From: Gammaproteobacteria bacterium
GTDB taxonomy: Bacteria > Pseudomonadota > Gammaproteobacteria > Chromatiales > Chromatiaceae
Reading direction: 5' to 3'
Assembly: GCA_009929855.1 (NCBI GenBank)
Contig: RZZN01000027.1
Coordinates: 1-54,712 of the forward strand
DNA: 54,712 bases
Part shown: positions 9,135 through 18,538 of the stretch, piece by piece
How positions within the stretch are numbered: position 1 is the stretch's first letter
Layout: each line of letters starts with the position of its first letter
The notes under the pieces: model-generated
The model's input: the letters and a program-made list of their open reading frames with translations, nothing else
Database searches by the model: none
What the model was told of the DNA's origin: nothing
Position numbers and translations under genes: made by a program

Positions 9135-9148
9135 TTGACCTGGATCAA
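9135..9148 (-). promoter_or_regulatory. FNR-type palindrome upstream of fccA (proximal)
   Basis: The half-sites are TTGAC and ATCAA with a CTGG centre; the perfect symmetry is ATCCTTGA and TCAAGGAT at 9131-9138 and 9145-9152. Its centre is about 30 bases before a possible minus-strand -10 element (TGTACA or TACAAG at 9107-9114). That is the geometry of class II activation by FNR/CRP family regulators. The fccA start codon is 71 bases downstream. Confidence 0.55.
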
Positions 9149-9172
9149 GGATCGGGCATCTTTGCGATCCGA

Positions 9173-9186
9173 TTGATTTCGATCAA
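9173..9186 (-). promoter_or_regulatory. Perfect FNR/DNR-type box TTGAT-N4-ATCAA upstream of fccA (distal)
   Basis: TTGAT, TTCG, ATCAA, flanked by A and T, is identical to the FNR consensus core. It lies between the stop codon of the upstream diheme cytochrome gene (9193) and fccA, 38 bases from the proximal palindrome measured centre to centre. Together they suggest oxygen or nitrogen-oxide responsive control of fccAB. Confidence 0.6.
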
Positions 9187-9192
9187 TGCACT

Positions 9193-9789
9193 TCAGCGCT
9201 GGCTGGCGAAAAAGGTCGAAACGGCGGTGAGATCCTCTGCCTTGAGCTTGCGCACGCTCTCCTGCATCTTCTCATGACTGAATGTGAGTCCCTCGTCACG
9301 GTATTTGAGCAACACCAGGTCGAGATACTCGACCCGTTGGCCATTGATGTAGGGGGTCTCCTCGGTCCTCGGCTTGCTGCCTCTCAAGCCGTGACAGCGC
9401 GCGCAGCGGCCCGCTGGGATCTTGCCTTGGGCCACCAGATCCGAGTCCAGCTCCTGCGCGGCCGGGGTCCAGGGCAGCGCGGCGAAATAGGCGGCCATGG
9501 CATTGATCTGATCCTCATCAAATCCCGCGAGCAGTGACCCCATCACGGTCGAGAAGCGCGTCCCGGTCCGCCACTCCTGCATGACCATGCGCAGATAGGA
9601 CTCGGGCTGACCAGCGATCGAGGGCATCGTCGCGCCGGCGCTCACCCCATCCTCGCCATGACACTGCTGACAGGTCGCGACCAATCCACGGATCTCGGGA
9701 GGCGCGGCCCGCGCCTCCAGGGCCAGGAGCCAGCACAGCGTGGCGGCGAAAAGGACCAGCCAGGACGCGTGGGGGGAATGCTCGCTCAT
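9193..9789 (-). CDS. FccA-like diheme cytochrome c (c4 family)
   Basis: The 198-residue precursor has a signal peptide ending around ARA at residues 26-28 and heme motifs CQQCH at 40-44 and CARCH at 129-133, exactly the positions seen in the neighbouring FccA. Shared stretches include DGVSAG, SIAGQ, MAAYFA/LAAYFA and LKYRDE, so the two genes are clear tandem paralogues, roughly half identical by eye. It could be an alternative cytochrome partner of FccB, an electron carrier from FCSD, or an independent cytochrome c4. The start ATG at 9787-9789 has a GGAG site upstream. The gap to fccA holds two FNR-type boxes, so the paralogues may be controlled separately. Confidence 0.85.
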   Translation of the reverse strand: MSEHSPHASWLVLFAATLCWLLALEARAAPPEIRGLVATCQQCHGEDGVSAGATMPSIAGQPESYLRMVMQEWRTGTRFSTVMGSLLAGFDEDQINAMAAYFAALPWTPAAQELDSDLVAQGKIPAGRCARCHGLRGSKPRTEETPYINGQRVEYLDLVLLKYRDEGLTFSHEKMQESVRKLKAEDLTAVSTFFASQR

Positions 9790-9837
9790 GTCATGGTCTC
9801 CGCGCTGATGGCCGCAGACTCCGGCCATGCGTGTGGT

Positions 9838-11313
9838 CTAGGATCGATCGATCGACAGCGTCTGGTGTGCGATGGGGATCATTCGCTCAGGTCTCTCCGC
9901 TGCTGGGACGTCGACGGCCGAGACGCCTTGCATCGCGCGCAGTGGCACTGTCTTGCCATTGATCGTGAGCAGCCCATCGCCGAGACGCAGGGCCGTGGCG
10001 ACGCGCCCATCCTGGATGGAGATCAATCCGCCGTATCGCCATTCATCGATCCGTGTCCTCGCCTCCTCGCGCGCGGCCGCCAACAGCGCCGCGTCGCGCG
10101 GCGCCATGCCGAGCAGGAGCAGTCGGCTCAACCAATCGAGCGCCTCCGTCTCGGGCATCGCCAGCTCGCCATCGATCCGCGCGCGTGTGAACACGAGTTC
10201 GGTGTCGGCGCGCGGTCTTGGCGACGACGACGCTGGATCAACGCGCAGGTCGAGTCGCCCGACCAGCGGACCGGTCGGCGCCACGAGACGCACCGGGTCG
10301 AGCAGCAGCCGCCCTTCGCCGAGCGCGCGCGCGAGTACCGGCAGCAGCGACTCCAGCGGATCAGTGACGGCCCCCCAGGATGACCAGCCAGCGGCTCGCG
10401 CCTGAACGAGTCGGGAGAGCGAAGCCACACCCTCGAGGAGCCGGTCAGGATCGAGTCGCTCGGCGACCAGTCCAACCTCGGCGTCGGCATAGTCGTGCAT
10501 GCCCACCCCGCACCTGTCCGCGGTGAGCACAAGCCGCAGGTCGCGGAGTCCTTGGCGCGACGCCTGTTGCACGCGCATCGATAGCGCCTCGGCGCGCAGA
10601 CCAGACCAGCTGCCCACGGTGTCATCCGCGTCAGGGGCCACCGGGCCCACGGCCCGCGCGGCATCCAAGCGGATCGTCGCGCCCTCATCCGCGTCCGGCT
10701 CGAGCGCCAGGCGCAGATCGGTGAGCGCCAGCAGCGGCGCGAGATCGGAAGAGACCTCCAGCTCGGGCAGGCTCAGCCAAGCCGAGCGCACCTCGCGCGC
10801 AAGCCCGACCCACAGCTCGCCGGCGAGCTCGCCATGTCGCACACCCAGCGACTCATGCGTCGCCTCGGCGCTGCCGGCCGGGGCGCGGACACTGAGCCGG
10901 ACCCCGTGATCGAGATGCGCATCGGTCTGAAGCGACAGGATCGGCACGGCCAGCGGCCGTCCACCCAGGTGGACATCCCTGATCTCGGCGCGGGTCTTGA
11001 TCCGCATGAGCGTGGGCGGCCAATCGCCGGCGAGCCAGAGCCATGGTCCTTGCTCGATGCGATTCTCGAGACGCACCCAGGTCGCGGCTGGGTCATCTGG
11101 CTGCGCACCCTGGATCAACAGCTCGATGCTGGTACCCGAGACGAGCCAGCCACGCCAATGACTCTCCCGCAGCACCGTCACCGCCGCCGGCTGGTCACGC
11201 AGACTGGTCAGGAGCGCCTGGTGGCCCATCATCGCGAGGACGCCCAACCCGGCGGGTCCCAGACCCAGGACCAGGGCGCTCGCCAGGATGAGGCCGATGA
11301 TCCAGCCTCTCAT
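9838..11313 (-). CDS. DUF945 (YdgA-like) family protein
   Basis: The 491-residue protein has one N-terminal membrane segment (residues 5-28) and a long, mostly beta-strand-like periplasmic region. The early portion, with [19 protein letters not shown], and the repeated LxxDPxRL pattern match the DUF945 family, known from E. coli YdgA. These are inner-membrane proteins of poorly defined function, possibly related to the AsmA/TAM superfamily. Its ATG overlaps the dxs stop codon (ATGA, 11310-11313), so it is translationally coupled to dxs. I see no link to isoprenoid synthesis in the sequence itself. Confidence 0.7.
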   Translation of the reverse strand: MRGWIIGLILASALVLGLGPAGLGVLAMMGHQALLTSLRDQPAAVTVLRESHWRGWLVSGTSIELLIQGAQPDDPAATWVRLENRIEQGPWLWLAGDWPPTLMRIKTRAEIRDVHLGGRPLAVPILSLQTDAHLDHGVRLSVRAPAGSAEATHESLGVRHGELAGELWVGLAREVRSAWLSLPELEVSSDLAPLLALTDLRLALEPDADEGATIRLDAARAVGPVAPDADDTVGSWSGLRAEALSMRVQQASRQGLRDLRLVLTADRCGVGMHDYADAEVGLVAERLDPDRLLEGVASLSRLVQARAAGWSSWGAVTDPLESLLPVLARALGEGRLLLDPVRLVAPTGPLVGRLDLRVDPASSSPRPRADTELVFTRARIDGELAMPETEALDWLSRLLLLGMAPRDAALLAAAREEARTRIDEWRYGGLISIQDGRVATALRLGDGLLTINGKTVPLRAMQGVSAVDVPAAERPERMIPIAHQTLSIDRS

Positions 11314-13277
11314 GGAGCACCGGAGGTCGTCTCGGTGGCATCGGCGTCATCCCCGGCACGACGTGCCCGCTCGGGAAAGCGTCGCGCATCGGCCTCGCGC
11401 ACCGCCGCGGCGATGCCCGCGGCATCGAGACCGCAGGCCGCGAGCTGCTCGGCATGCTCGGCATGCTCGACATACTGATCCGGCAGCCCCAGATGCAGAC
11501 AGGATGCCGAGATCCCCTGCCCCGCCAGCCACTCGGCCACCGCACTGCCCGCCCCGCCGGCGATCGTGTTCTCCTCGACCGTGACCAGCAGGTCATGCGC
11601 GCGCGCCAGCTCAGCGATGAGCGCGCCATCGAGCGGCTTGACGAAGCGCATGTTGGCCACCGTGGCGCCCAGGGTCTCGGCGGCATCCAGCGCGGGCTTG
11701 ACCATGCTGCCGAAGGCGAGCAAGGCGACCCCACGCCCGTGGCGGAGGATCTCGCCCCGGCCGATCGGCAGCGCCGGGGCGGTGGAATCGATGGGGACAC
11801 CCGGCCCCCCGCCTCGCGGATAACGCACCAGCGCCGGCCCCGGATGCTCGTAAGCGGTCGTGAGCATACGGCGACACTCGTTCTCGTCCGCGGGCGCCAT
11901 GATGATCAGATTGGGAATCGGCCGGCCATAGCTCAGGTCGAAGCTGCCGGCATGCGTCGCGCCGTCGGCCCCGACCAGACCGCCACGGTCGACCGCGAAG
12001 GTGACATCCAGCCCCTGCAGACAAACATCGTGGATGAGCTGATCATAGGCGCGCTGCAGGAAGGTCGAGTAGATGGCCACCACCGGCTTGAGTCCTTCGC
12101 ATGCCATCCCGGCCGCGAGGGTCACCGCGTGCTGCTCGGCGATCCCGACATCGAAATAACGATCGGGAAAACGCTTGGAAAAGAGCGAGAGTCCCGAGCC
12201 CTCGCACATGGCGGGCGTGATGCCGACGAGCCGGGGGTCGCGCTCCGCGGTGTCACACAGCCAGGCACCGAAGATCTGGGTATAGCTCAAGCCGCGCGAG
12301 GCCGCCTTGCGCAGCTCGCCAGTGTTGCGATCGAACGGTGTGACACCATGGAAAGCGACTGGATGACCTTCGGCGGGTTTGTAGCCATGGCCCTTCTGGG
12401 TCACCACATGCAGAAAACGCTGGCCGGGCATGTCCTTGATGTTGCGCAGCGTCTTGATCAGGGCATGGACATCGTGACCATCGATCGGACCGATATAGTT
12501 GAAACCCAGCTCTTCGAAGAGTGTGCTCGGCATCAACATCCCCTTCATGTGCTCCTCCCAGCGACCGACCAGATGACGCAGCTGCGGCATGCCGCGCAAT
12601 GCGCTCTTGCTGCCTTCACGCATCGTGGTATAGATCTTTCCTGAGAGGAGCCGGGAGAGATGATTGGTGATGGCGCCGACCGGCGGGGAGATCGACATCT
12701 CATTGTCGTTGAGCACGACGACCAGATCCACATCCATCGAGCCCGCGTGGTTCAGCGCCTCGAACGCCATACCGGCGCCCAAGGCGCCATCGCCGATGAC
12801 CGCCACCACGTCGCGTCGCGCGCCACGCTGACGAGCCGCCAACGACATGCCGAGCGCCGCGCTGATCGAGGTACTGGAGTGTCCGACCCCGAAGGTGTCG
12901 TATTCACTTTCCGAGCGCTTGGGGAAGCCGGAGAGTCCGGCCTTCTGGCGCAGCGTCGCCATGCGCTCACGCCGTCCGGTCAGGATCTTGTGCGGATAGG
13001 CCTGATGACCGACATCCCAGACCAGACGGTCATGCGGTGTCTCGAAGACATAGTGCAGGGCGACCGTCAGCTCGACGACACCGAGCCCGGCCGCGAGATG
13101 GCCGCCGGTCTGCGAGACGGTATCGATCAACAAACCCCGTAGCTCGCTCACCACCTCGGGGAGTAGGTGCTCCGGCAGCGCGCGCAGATCCGCCGGTGAA
13201 TCGATCGTGCCCAGCAATGAATGACGGTGCGGGGCGAGGCTGGGATCACTGGTGGTGCGATCAAGCATGGTCGGCAT
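11310..13277 (-). CDS. dxs: 1-deoxy-D-xylulose-5-phosphate synthase
   Basis: DXS condenses pyruvate and glyceraldehyde-3-phosphate to DXP, the first step of the MEP isoprenoid pathway, needed here for carotenoids, phytol and quinone side chains. The 655-residue sequence has the thiamine diphosphate motif GDGALGAG at 162-169 ending in LNDNEM. It also has [18 protein letters not shown] near 86-103 and the transketolase-type [13 protein letters not shown] containing the catalytic Glu. Length is slightly above the usual 620 because of about 20 extra N-terminal and 15 extra C-terminal residues. Translation may start at 13277 or at a Met three codons later. Confidence 0.97.
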   Translation of the reverse strand: MPTMLDRTTSDPSLAPHRHSLLGTIDSPADLRALPEHLLPEVVSELRGLLIDTVSQTGGHLAAGLGVVELTVALHYVFETPHDRLVWDVGHQAYPHKILTGRRERMATLRQKAGLSGFPKRSESEYDTFGVGHSSTSISAALGMSLAARQRGARRDVVAVIGDGALGAGMAFEALNHAGSMDVDLVVVLNDNEMSISPPVGAITNHLSRLLSGKIYTTMREGSKSALRGMPQLRHLVGRWEEHMKGMLMPSTLFEELGFNYIGPIDGHDVHALIKTLRNIKDMPGQRFLHVVTQKGHGYKPAEGHPVAFHGVTPFDRNTGELRKAASRGLSYTQIFGAWLCDTAERDPRLVGITPAMCEGSGLSLFSKRFPDRYFDVGIAEQHAVTLAAGMACEGLKPVVAIYSTFLQRAYDQLIHDVCLQGLDVTFAVDRGGLVGADGATHAGSFDLSYGRPIPNLIIMAPADENECRRMLTTAYEHPGPALVRYPRGGGPGVPIDSTAPALPIGRGEILRHGRGVALLAFGSMVKPALDAAETLGATVANMRFVKPLDGALIAELARAHDLLVTVEENTIAGGAGSAVAEWLAGQGISASCLHLGLPDQYVEHAEHAEQLAACGLDAAGIAAAVREADARRFPERARRAGDDADATETTSGAP

Positions 13278-13527
13278 TCACGCGTGTTCGTTAAAGGGCG
13301 GATAGTGTAGAACAATCGCCGCGCGACTGCCTGATTGCAAGATCGCGCTCCACCAGCCTCGATGTGTCAGCCAGGCTGTGATGAAGCAAGCGGCGTCGGG
13401 GGCTCCAGGCCCCAAGTCAGGATCCTCACGCACCGCGCGCCTGGTTGCAATCCTCGCGGGCGTTTTTCTGACACGCGCTCCGTCCGGCGCTCGTCCTCCT
13501 CACGCGGGACGGGACGTCCCAACGCCT

Positions 13528-14838
13528 TCAGCGTGACGCACCCTCGCCGTTCTGGTCGGATCGATCCAGCTGGATGACGAGCAGCGTCACGCCACCGGCA
13601 AGCGCGAGCAGCAGCACCCCGACCAGGGGGTTGACGAGCCAGTCGGGCGCTCCCAGCATCACCAGCCCAAGGCACAGCATCATGGTCCCGGAGAGCAGCT
13701 TGAGGACTCGGCCCTGACGCTCGCTGAGCTTCCTCGCCCCCAGCGTGAAGGTGAACAGCAGGACGATCGCCAGCAGCGGCAGCACATAGACCAGGTTGTA
13801 GAGTGCAAGATAGGCATAGTAGTGCGATGCCGACAGGTCGTTGAGCGTGAGGATACGGGTGTAGACCATCGGGAAACCGGCCGTGCAGAGCAGCTCGTAG
13901 CTGTTCGCCGCCAACGCCAGGACGAGCGTGCCGAGCAGCATGGCCCCGAGCCGCTCGGCCGCGAGCAGCGCGCGCATGCGTGCGAAGAGTCCGGGCTTGG
14001 CGCGCTGCGGGATCGCCAGTGTGGGGCCTTGCCGAAACCAGAAATAATCCTTGATGTTCAGCGTCCCGATCAGCAGCGCGACCAGCCCGGCGAGGGTCGT
14101 CAACACGGCCGCGCCGCCCACCACCAGAAAGAGATTCAACCAGGCGGCCATGAAGAAGAAATAGACCAGCCCGGAGAAGAGCACGAAGGTGCCACCGACC
14201 AGCAGCATGCGTGCGCGGCTGCGCGCGTGCACCATCAGGCTCAACAGGAAGAAGAGGACGAAAAAGGCGCAAGGATTGAAGGCATCGAGTCCAGCCAGCA
14301 CCAGCGTGAAGAGTGGGAGTGAAAGCTCGCCGAGATCGACCACACCCAGGAGCGGCAGCTGGACTTGGGACGGCGTTCTGGATGCCGACAGCTCCTCAGC
14401 CGCCGCGTCCAGCCCATTGTCTCCCGCGCACAGACGCGCCCAGGCGAGCACCTGGGCTCCGACCCCCTGGGCATGGTCGAACCCGGTGATCATGTGCCCA
14501 CAGACCAGGAAAGCCGGCACCGAGCGCGCCTCCTCGCCCAGTGCACGCGCCATCGTGACATAGCGCTCGACATGGGCGCGATCGGCGCCCAGCTCATACT
14601 CGCGGACCTGGATCCAGGGCTGCTGCGACTGGATCTGTGCGAGCCAATGCAATGCCTTGGCGCAATGCGGACAGGTTCTCGACCAAAAGAGGTGGATCAG
14701 GATCCGCGTCTCGCCCTGCTCATCGACCGCCACCCAATCCGCGCCGACCGTGGCGTCAGGCGTATCCTGGCCGATGACCGAGAGCGGCACCAGGAGGAGC
14801 GCCAAGAGGACAAGACCTCGGGCAGTCGTGAGATTCAT
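13528..14838 (-). CDS. DsbD/CcdA-like thiol:disulfide protein with N-terminal thioredoxin-like domain
   Basis: The 436-residue protein has a signal peptide (1-24), then a thioredoxin-like periplasmic domain with CPHC in FWSRTCPHCAKAL near residue 57. The C-terminal half has about six to eight membrane spans with the CcdA/DsbD cysteines, seen in AGLDAFNPCAFFVLFF and ELLCTAGFPMVYT. It is built to carry reductant from the cytoplasm across the membrane to a periplasmic CXXC, as in cytochrome c maturation or periplasmic thiol repair. Unlike classical DsbD, the thioredoxin-like part is N-terminal. GGAG six bases upstream supports ATG at 14838, inside a longer frame starting at 14850. It lies upstream of dxs with a 250-base gap. 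Confidence 0.8.
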   Translation of the reverse strand: MNLTTARGLVLLALLLVPLSVIGQDTPDATVGADWVAVDEQGETRILIHLFWSRTCPHCAKALHWLAQIQSQQPWIQVREYELGADRAHVERYVTMARALGEEARSVPAFLVCGHMITGFDHAQGVGAQVLAWARLCAGDNGLDAAAEELSASRTPSQVQLPLLGVVDLGELSLPLFTLVLAGLDAFNPCAFFVLFFLLSLMVHARSRARMLLVGGTFVLFSGLVYFFFMAAWLNLFLVVGGAAVLTTLAGLVALLIGTLNIKDYFWFRQGPTLAIPQRAKPGLFARMRALLAAERLGAMLLGTLVLALAANSYELLCTAGFPMVYTRILTLNDLSASHYYAYLALYNLVYVLPLLAIVLLFTFTLGARKLSERQGRVLKLLSGTMMLCLGLVMLGAPDWLVNPLVGVLLLALAGGVTLLVIQLDRSDQNGEGASR

Positions 14839-14986
14839 CGCACACTCCATGACTGATTCGAGCGTTGTTCACACCAGGCATCCACGTCGGGCACAGGACC
14901 CGCGTCCGTCAATCCAGGAGTCACGCGCCCGCGCTCGGTGACTGACCACGGCTCAGGCCGGACGTTCCACGATCACGGATGTCGCC

Positions 14987-16192
14987 TCATTCGTGACGCA
15001 ACGCCTCGATCGGATCGAGCTGGGCGGCACGCCGCGCTGGAAAATAGCCGAACAGGATTCCCACCATGGCTGAAAAGCCGAAGGCCGTGAGCACGATCGC
15101 ACCGTTGAAGACGTAGGGCACCCGCAGCAGCTGAGTCAGCCCGACCGACGCCACCAATGCCAGGAGGATGCCCAGCAACCCGCCGAGCGACGACAGGACC
15201 ACCGCCTCGACCAGGAACTGCATCAGCACCTCGCGCTCGAGCGCGCCGATCGCCAGCCGGATGCCGATCTCGCGGGTCCGCTCGGTGACCGAGACCAGCA
15301 TGATGTTCATGATCCCGATCCCCCCGACCAGCAGGCTCACGGCCGCCACCGCGCTCAGCAGGGCGGTGAGGATCTGGGTCGTCCCGGTCAGCATGGTGGC
15401 GATCTCCTGCATGTCGCGGACCGAGAAATTGTCCAGATCGCTGGGATGGACATGACGACGCTCGCGCATCAGCCGCTCGATGTCGGCACGCGCACGCTCC
15501 AGCGCAACCCCCTCGTGCACCGAGAGCTGGATCAGGGTCACGTCCTGGTTGCCGGCGATCCGCCGTTGAAAGGTCCGTAGTGGCATCAAGATGAGGTCGT
15601 CCTGATCCGCGCCCATGGCGCTCTGCCCCTTGCCCTCCAGCAGACCGATGACCTCGCAGGCGATCTGCTTGAGGCGGATGCGCGTACCGAGCGGATCCTG
15701 GTCGCCGAACAGCTCGCGCCGCACCGTGGCCCCGATCACGCAAACGGCGCGCCCGGCACGCAGCTCAGAGTCGGTGAAGAGACGCCCCTCGGCCAGCACC
15801 CAGTTGCGCACCGTGAAGAAGCGGTTGTCGGTACCCGTGACACTGGTCGACCAGTTGCGACTGCCGACGATGGCCGTCATGCCCTGCGCGGCGGAAGGGG
15901 CGATCGCGCGGATCGCCGGGATCTCGCGTTGCAGCGCCACCACATCCTCGAGCTTGAATGGCGGGGCATTGGCACTCGATCCTGGGCCCATCCGCTGCCC
16001 CATCCGAATCATCAAGAGATTGGTGCCGAGGCTCTCGATCTGCCGGGTGACCTGCAGTGTGGCCCCATCGCCGAGCGTCACCATCACGATCACCGCGGCC
16101 ACCCCGATGATGATCCCGAGCATGGTCAGGGCCGAGCGCAGCAGATTGCGTCTGATCTCGCGCAGGGCAAGCAGCAGGCTGTTGAAGAACAT
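14987..16192 (-). CDS. MacB-type ABC transporter permease
   Basis: The 401-residue permease has one N-terminal span (about 18-40, ending GVAAVIVMVTLG), a periplasmic MacB core domain (about 45-265), and three C-terminal spans in the FtsX-like domain (MNIMLVSVTERTREIGIRLAIGA and following). It ends with the typical FGYFPARRAAQLDPIEALRHE-like tail. It belongs to the MacB/LolC superfamily of tripartite exporters. The start overlaps the ATPase stop (TGATG at 16190-16194). With the ATPase and membrane fusion protein upstream it forms a macAB-like operon, here split into separate ATPase and permease genes. The substrate is unknown. Confidence 0.9.
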   Translation of the reverse strand: MFFNSLLLALREIRRNLLRSALTMLGIIIGVAAVIVMVTLGDGATLQVTRQIESLGTNLLMIRMGQRMGPGSSANAPPFKLEDVVALQREIPAIRAIAPSAAQGMTAIVGSRNWSTSVTGTDNRFFTVRNWVLAEGRLFTDSELRAGRAVCVIGATVRRELFGDQDPLGTRIRLKQIACEVIGLLEGKGQSAMGADQDDLILMPLRTFQRRIAGNQDVTLIQLSVHEGVALERARADIERLMRERRHVHPSDLDNFSVRDMQEIATMLTGTTQILTALLSAVAAVSLLVGGIGIMNIMLVSVTERTREIGIRLAIGALEREVLMQFLVEAVVLSSLGGLLGILLALVASVGLTQLLRVPYVFNGAIVLTAFGFSAMVGILFGYFPARRAAQLDPIEALRHE

Positions 16193-16896
16193 CAGCTCAG
16201 CGCCTCGTTGACGACCAGTCCGTCGCGAAAATGGATCACCCGATGGGCATAGGCGGCCATGTCGGCCTCGTGCGTCACCATCAGGATCGTGAGACCCCGC
16301 TCGCGATTGAGCTGGGTCAGCAAGGCCATGATCTCGTGACCGCGCGCCGTGTCGAGATTGCCGGTCGGCTCGTCGGCGAGCAGCAGGCTCGGCTCGGTCA
16401 CGATGGCACGCGCGATGGCGACCCGCTGTTGCTGACCGCCCGAGAGCTCGCCCGGGGTATGCCCTTCGCGCCCGCTCAATCCGACGCGCGCGAGGGCCTG
16501 GCGCGCCCGCGCGACCCGCTCGGACCGTGGCACGCGTCGATAGATCAGGGGCAGCTCGACATTCTCCAGCGCCGAGGTGCGCTTGAGCAGATTGAAGCCC
16601 TGAAAGACGAAGCCAAGCTCGTTGCGGCGCAAACGCGCGCGCTCATCACGGCTCAAGCCAGTGACAGCCAGACCACGAAAGCGATAGGTTCCGGCAGTCG
16701 GGGTGTCCAGACAACCCAGAATGTTCATGGCGGTCGACTTGCCCGAGCCGCTCGGTCCCATGAGCGCCACCAGCTCACCCGCCGCGATGCGCAGGTCGAT
16801 CCCGGCGAGCGCATGGACCGCGGCATCGCCTTGGCCATACACCTTGGTGACAGCGGTCAGCTCGATCAGCGGGATCGGAACGCTCAGCCCGGCCAT
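16192..16896 (-). CDS. MacB-type ABC transporter ATP-binding protein
   Basis: The 234-residue ATPase has Walker A GPSGSGKS at 47-54, the Q-loop GFVFQGFNLL, the signature LSGGQQQR, Walker B LLLADEPTGNLD and the switch His in VTHEADMA. This is the LolD/MacB subfamily pattern. The chosen ATG at 16894-16896 has GGGAG about 8 bases upstream; the frame continues to 17049 but that extension is Arg/Pro/Ala-rich and lacks a family match. It is translationally coupled to the permease. Confidence 0.93.
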   Translation of the reverse strand: MAGLSVPIPLIELTAVTKVYGQGDAAVHALAGIDLRIAAGELVALMGPSGSGKSTAMNILGCLDTPTAGTYRFRGLAVTGLSRDERARLRRNELGFVFQGFNLLKRTSALENVELPLIYRRVPRSERVARARQALARVGLSGREGHTPGELSGGQQQRVAIARAIVTEPSLLLADEPTGNLDTARGHEIMALLTQLNRERGLTILMVTHEADMAAYAHRVIHFRDGLVVNEALS

Positions 16897-17020
16897 GCAC
16901 CGCTCCCACGCCCGGACGGCACGGGCGCGGTGCGCCCGCGGACAGGCCGCGCGCCAGCCATGGCACGCGGTCCCCACTGGCCCACCCGAGCGGGCGCATC
17001 GAGGGATCGGCAGTCCGCGC

Positions 17021-18244
17021 TCATGAGGCGCCACTCGCGCGCGCCACACCGATCAGAACCGGCGTCCCGGGGGGGAGCTCCGCACTCAGCACCTGGGTCT
17101 GGATCCCATCCGTGGGGCCGAGCGCGATCGGCACCGCGCGGGGCTCGCCGGCCTCCAGGATCCAGACCTGACCCATGGCCTCCCCGCCGGTCTCGGCCCG
17201 GCGTGGACGTCGCGAGGACTGGGGTCGACGCGGCAGCAGCATGGCGAGCAGGCTCGGCGCATCGCCACCCGCGTTCTCGGCGAGCGGGGGCTGGAAACGC
17301 AGCGCGCTATTCGGGACCAGGACCGCGTCTTGGATCTCCTGGACCAGGATCTCGGCGGTCGCGGTCATGCCTGGACGCAGCGCCAGGTCGGCGTTGTCGA
17401 CCCGCAGCAAGGCCGCGTAGGTCACCACGCCATTGATCGTCTCGGGCGCATAGCGCACCTGGGTGATGGTCGCCGGAAAGTGCCGGTCCGGATAGGCATC
17501 CACCGTGAAGCTGGCCGACTGACCCGCTTGGACCTGGCCGACGTCGGCCTCGTCGACCGCGACATTGAGCTCCATGTGGGCCAGTGTCTCGGCCAGCGTG
17601 AAGAGCACCGGCGTCTGCAGCGAGGCCGCGACCGTTTGACCGGGCTCGACCTGCCGGCGCAACACCATGCCCTCGATCGGCGAGCGGATGATCGTCTTAT
17701 CCAGGTTCCAGCGATTCGCGTCGAGCTCGGCCTGAGCCTGCGCGACCTGGGCCTGCGCGACCGCGAGACCGGCGCTCGCCCGTGCCGCGGCGGCCGTGGC
17801 GGTGTCGAGCTCCTCGGGCGAGGCCATGCGCTTGGCCAGCAGATCACGGGTGCGCTGGAGCTTGCTGGCGGTCTCGCTCACCGTCGCCTCGGCCTCGCTC
17901 ACCCGCGCTCGGGCCAAGGCGAGCGAGGCCTCCGACTGGCGCATCTTGGCGCGAAACTGATCTGGATCCAGCTCAGCGAGGATCTGACCCGACTCGACCC
18001 GATCATTGAAGTCGACGAGGATGCGCACGATGGTTCCAGACACCTCGGTGCCGACATCCACCTGGTTGAGCGGCTCCAAGGTTCCAGTGGCGGTGACCCG
18101 CAGTGTCAGATCACCACGCTCGAGGGTGGCGGTGGTGAAGCGGACCGGCTCCGGCGGCCGGTTGATGCCCCACCAGATCCCACCGCCGAGCGCCAGGCCC
18201 ATCACCAGGACCACCAACCAGCCACGTGCGGCACGCGTGGGCAT
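17021..18244 (-). CDS. MacA-like membrane fusion protein (HlyD/RND adaptor family)
   Basis: The 407-residue periplasmic adaptor has an N-terminal membrane anchor (about residues 8-24). A biotinyl-lipoyl-like domain is split around a long coiled coil rich in Ala, Glu and Arg (roughly 95-185). Beta-barrel and membrane-proximal domains follow (IRSPIEGMVLRRQVEPGQ). It should link the MacB-type pump to an outer-membrane channel, whose gene is not in the window. I start at ATG 18242-18244 because a GGGAGG site is 9 bases upstream and the Met is just before the anchor; the frame is open to 18373. A disordered Arg-rich insert lies near the C-terminus. Confidence 0.88.
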   Translation of the reverse strand: MPTRAARGWLVVLVMGLALGGGIWWGINRPPEPVRFTTATLERGDLTLRVTATGTLEPLNQVDVGTEVSGTIVRILVDFNDRVESGQILAELDPDQFRAKMRQSEASLALARARVSEAEATVSETASKLQRTRDLLAKRMASPEELDTATAAAARASAGLAVAQAQVAQAQAELDANRWNLDKTIIRSPIEGMVLRRQVEPGQTVAASLQTPVLFTLAETLAHMELNVAVDEADVGQVQAGQSASFTVDAYPDRHFPATITQVRYAPETINGVVTYAALLRVDNADLALRPGMTATAEILVQEIQDAVLVPNSALRFQPPLAENAGGDAPSLLAMLLPRRPQSSRRPRRAETGGEAMGQVWILEAGEPRAVPIALGPTDGIQTQVLSAELPPGTPVLIGVARASGAS

Positions 18245-18538
18245 GGGCCTGGGCCTCCCAACAATGGGGTCGTCTAGCGGTGTCTGCGTCTGTGTCGTCT
18301 GCATCTGGCTGCTCGGAACTGGAGCGAGCAAAGCGGCGCGCATGATCCTGCTGGTCGGTCCAGGCCTAGCCATGCGTCGGATTTCGCCCGCTCACCAATA
18401 CGAACGGGATCAAAGTGAAATCTATCAATTGACTCAGATAAAACTACCCACGGTTTCCTGCTCCCCTGCCCTGATCACCGGCCCATTCTAATGAGCGACC
18501 ATGCAAGAACGATGGATCCGCCGGCAGGCGCGCCCAGA

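Noticed and set aside
13380-13450. tRNA-like or small gene between dxs and the DsbD-like gene
   Set aside because: There are short hairpins such as GGGGC/GCCCC but no cloverleaf, T-arm GTTCGA motif or CCA end.
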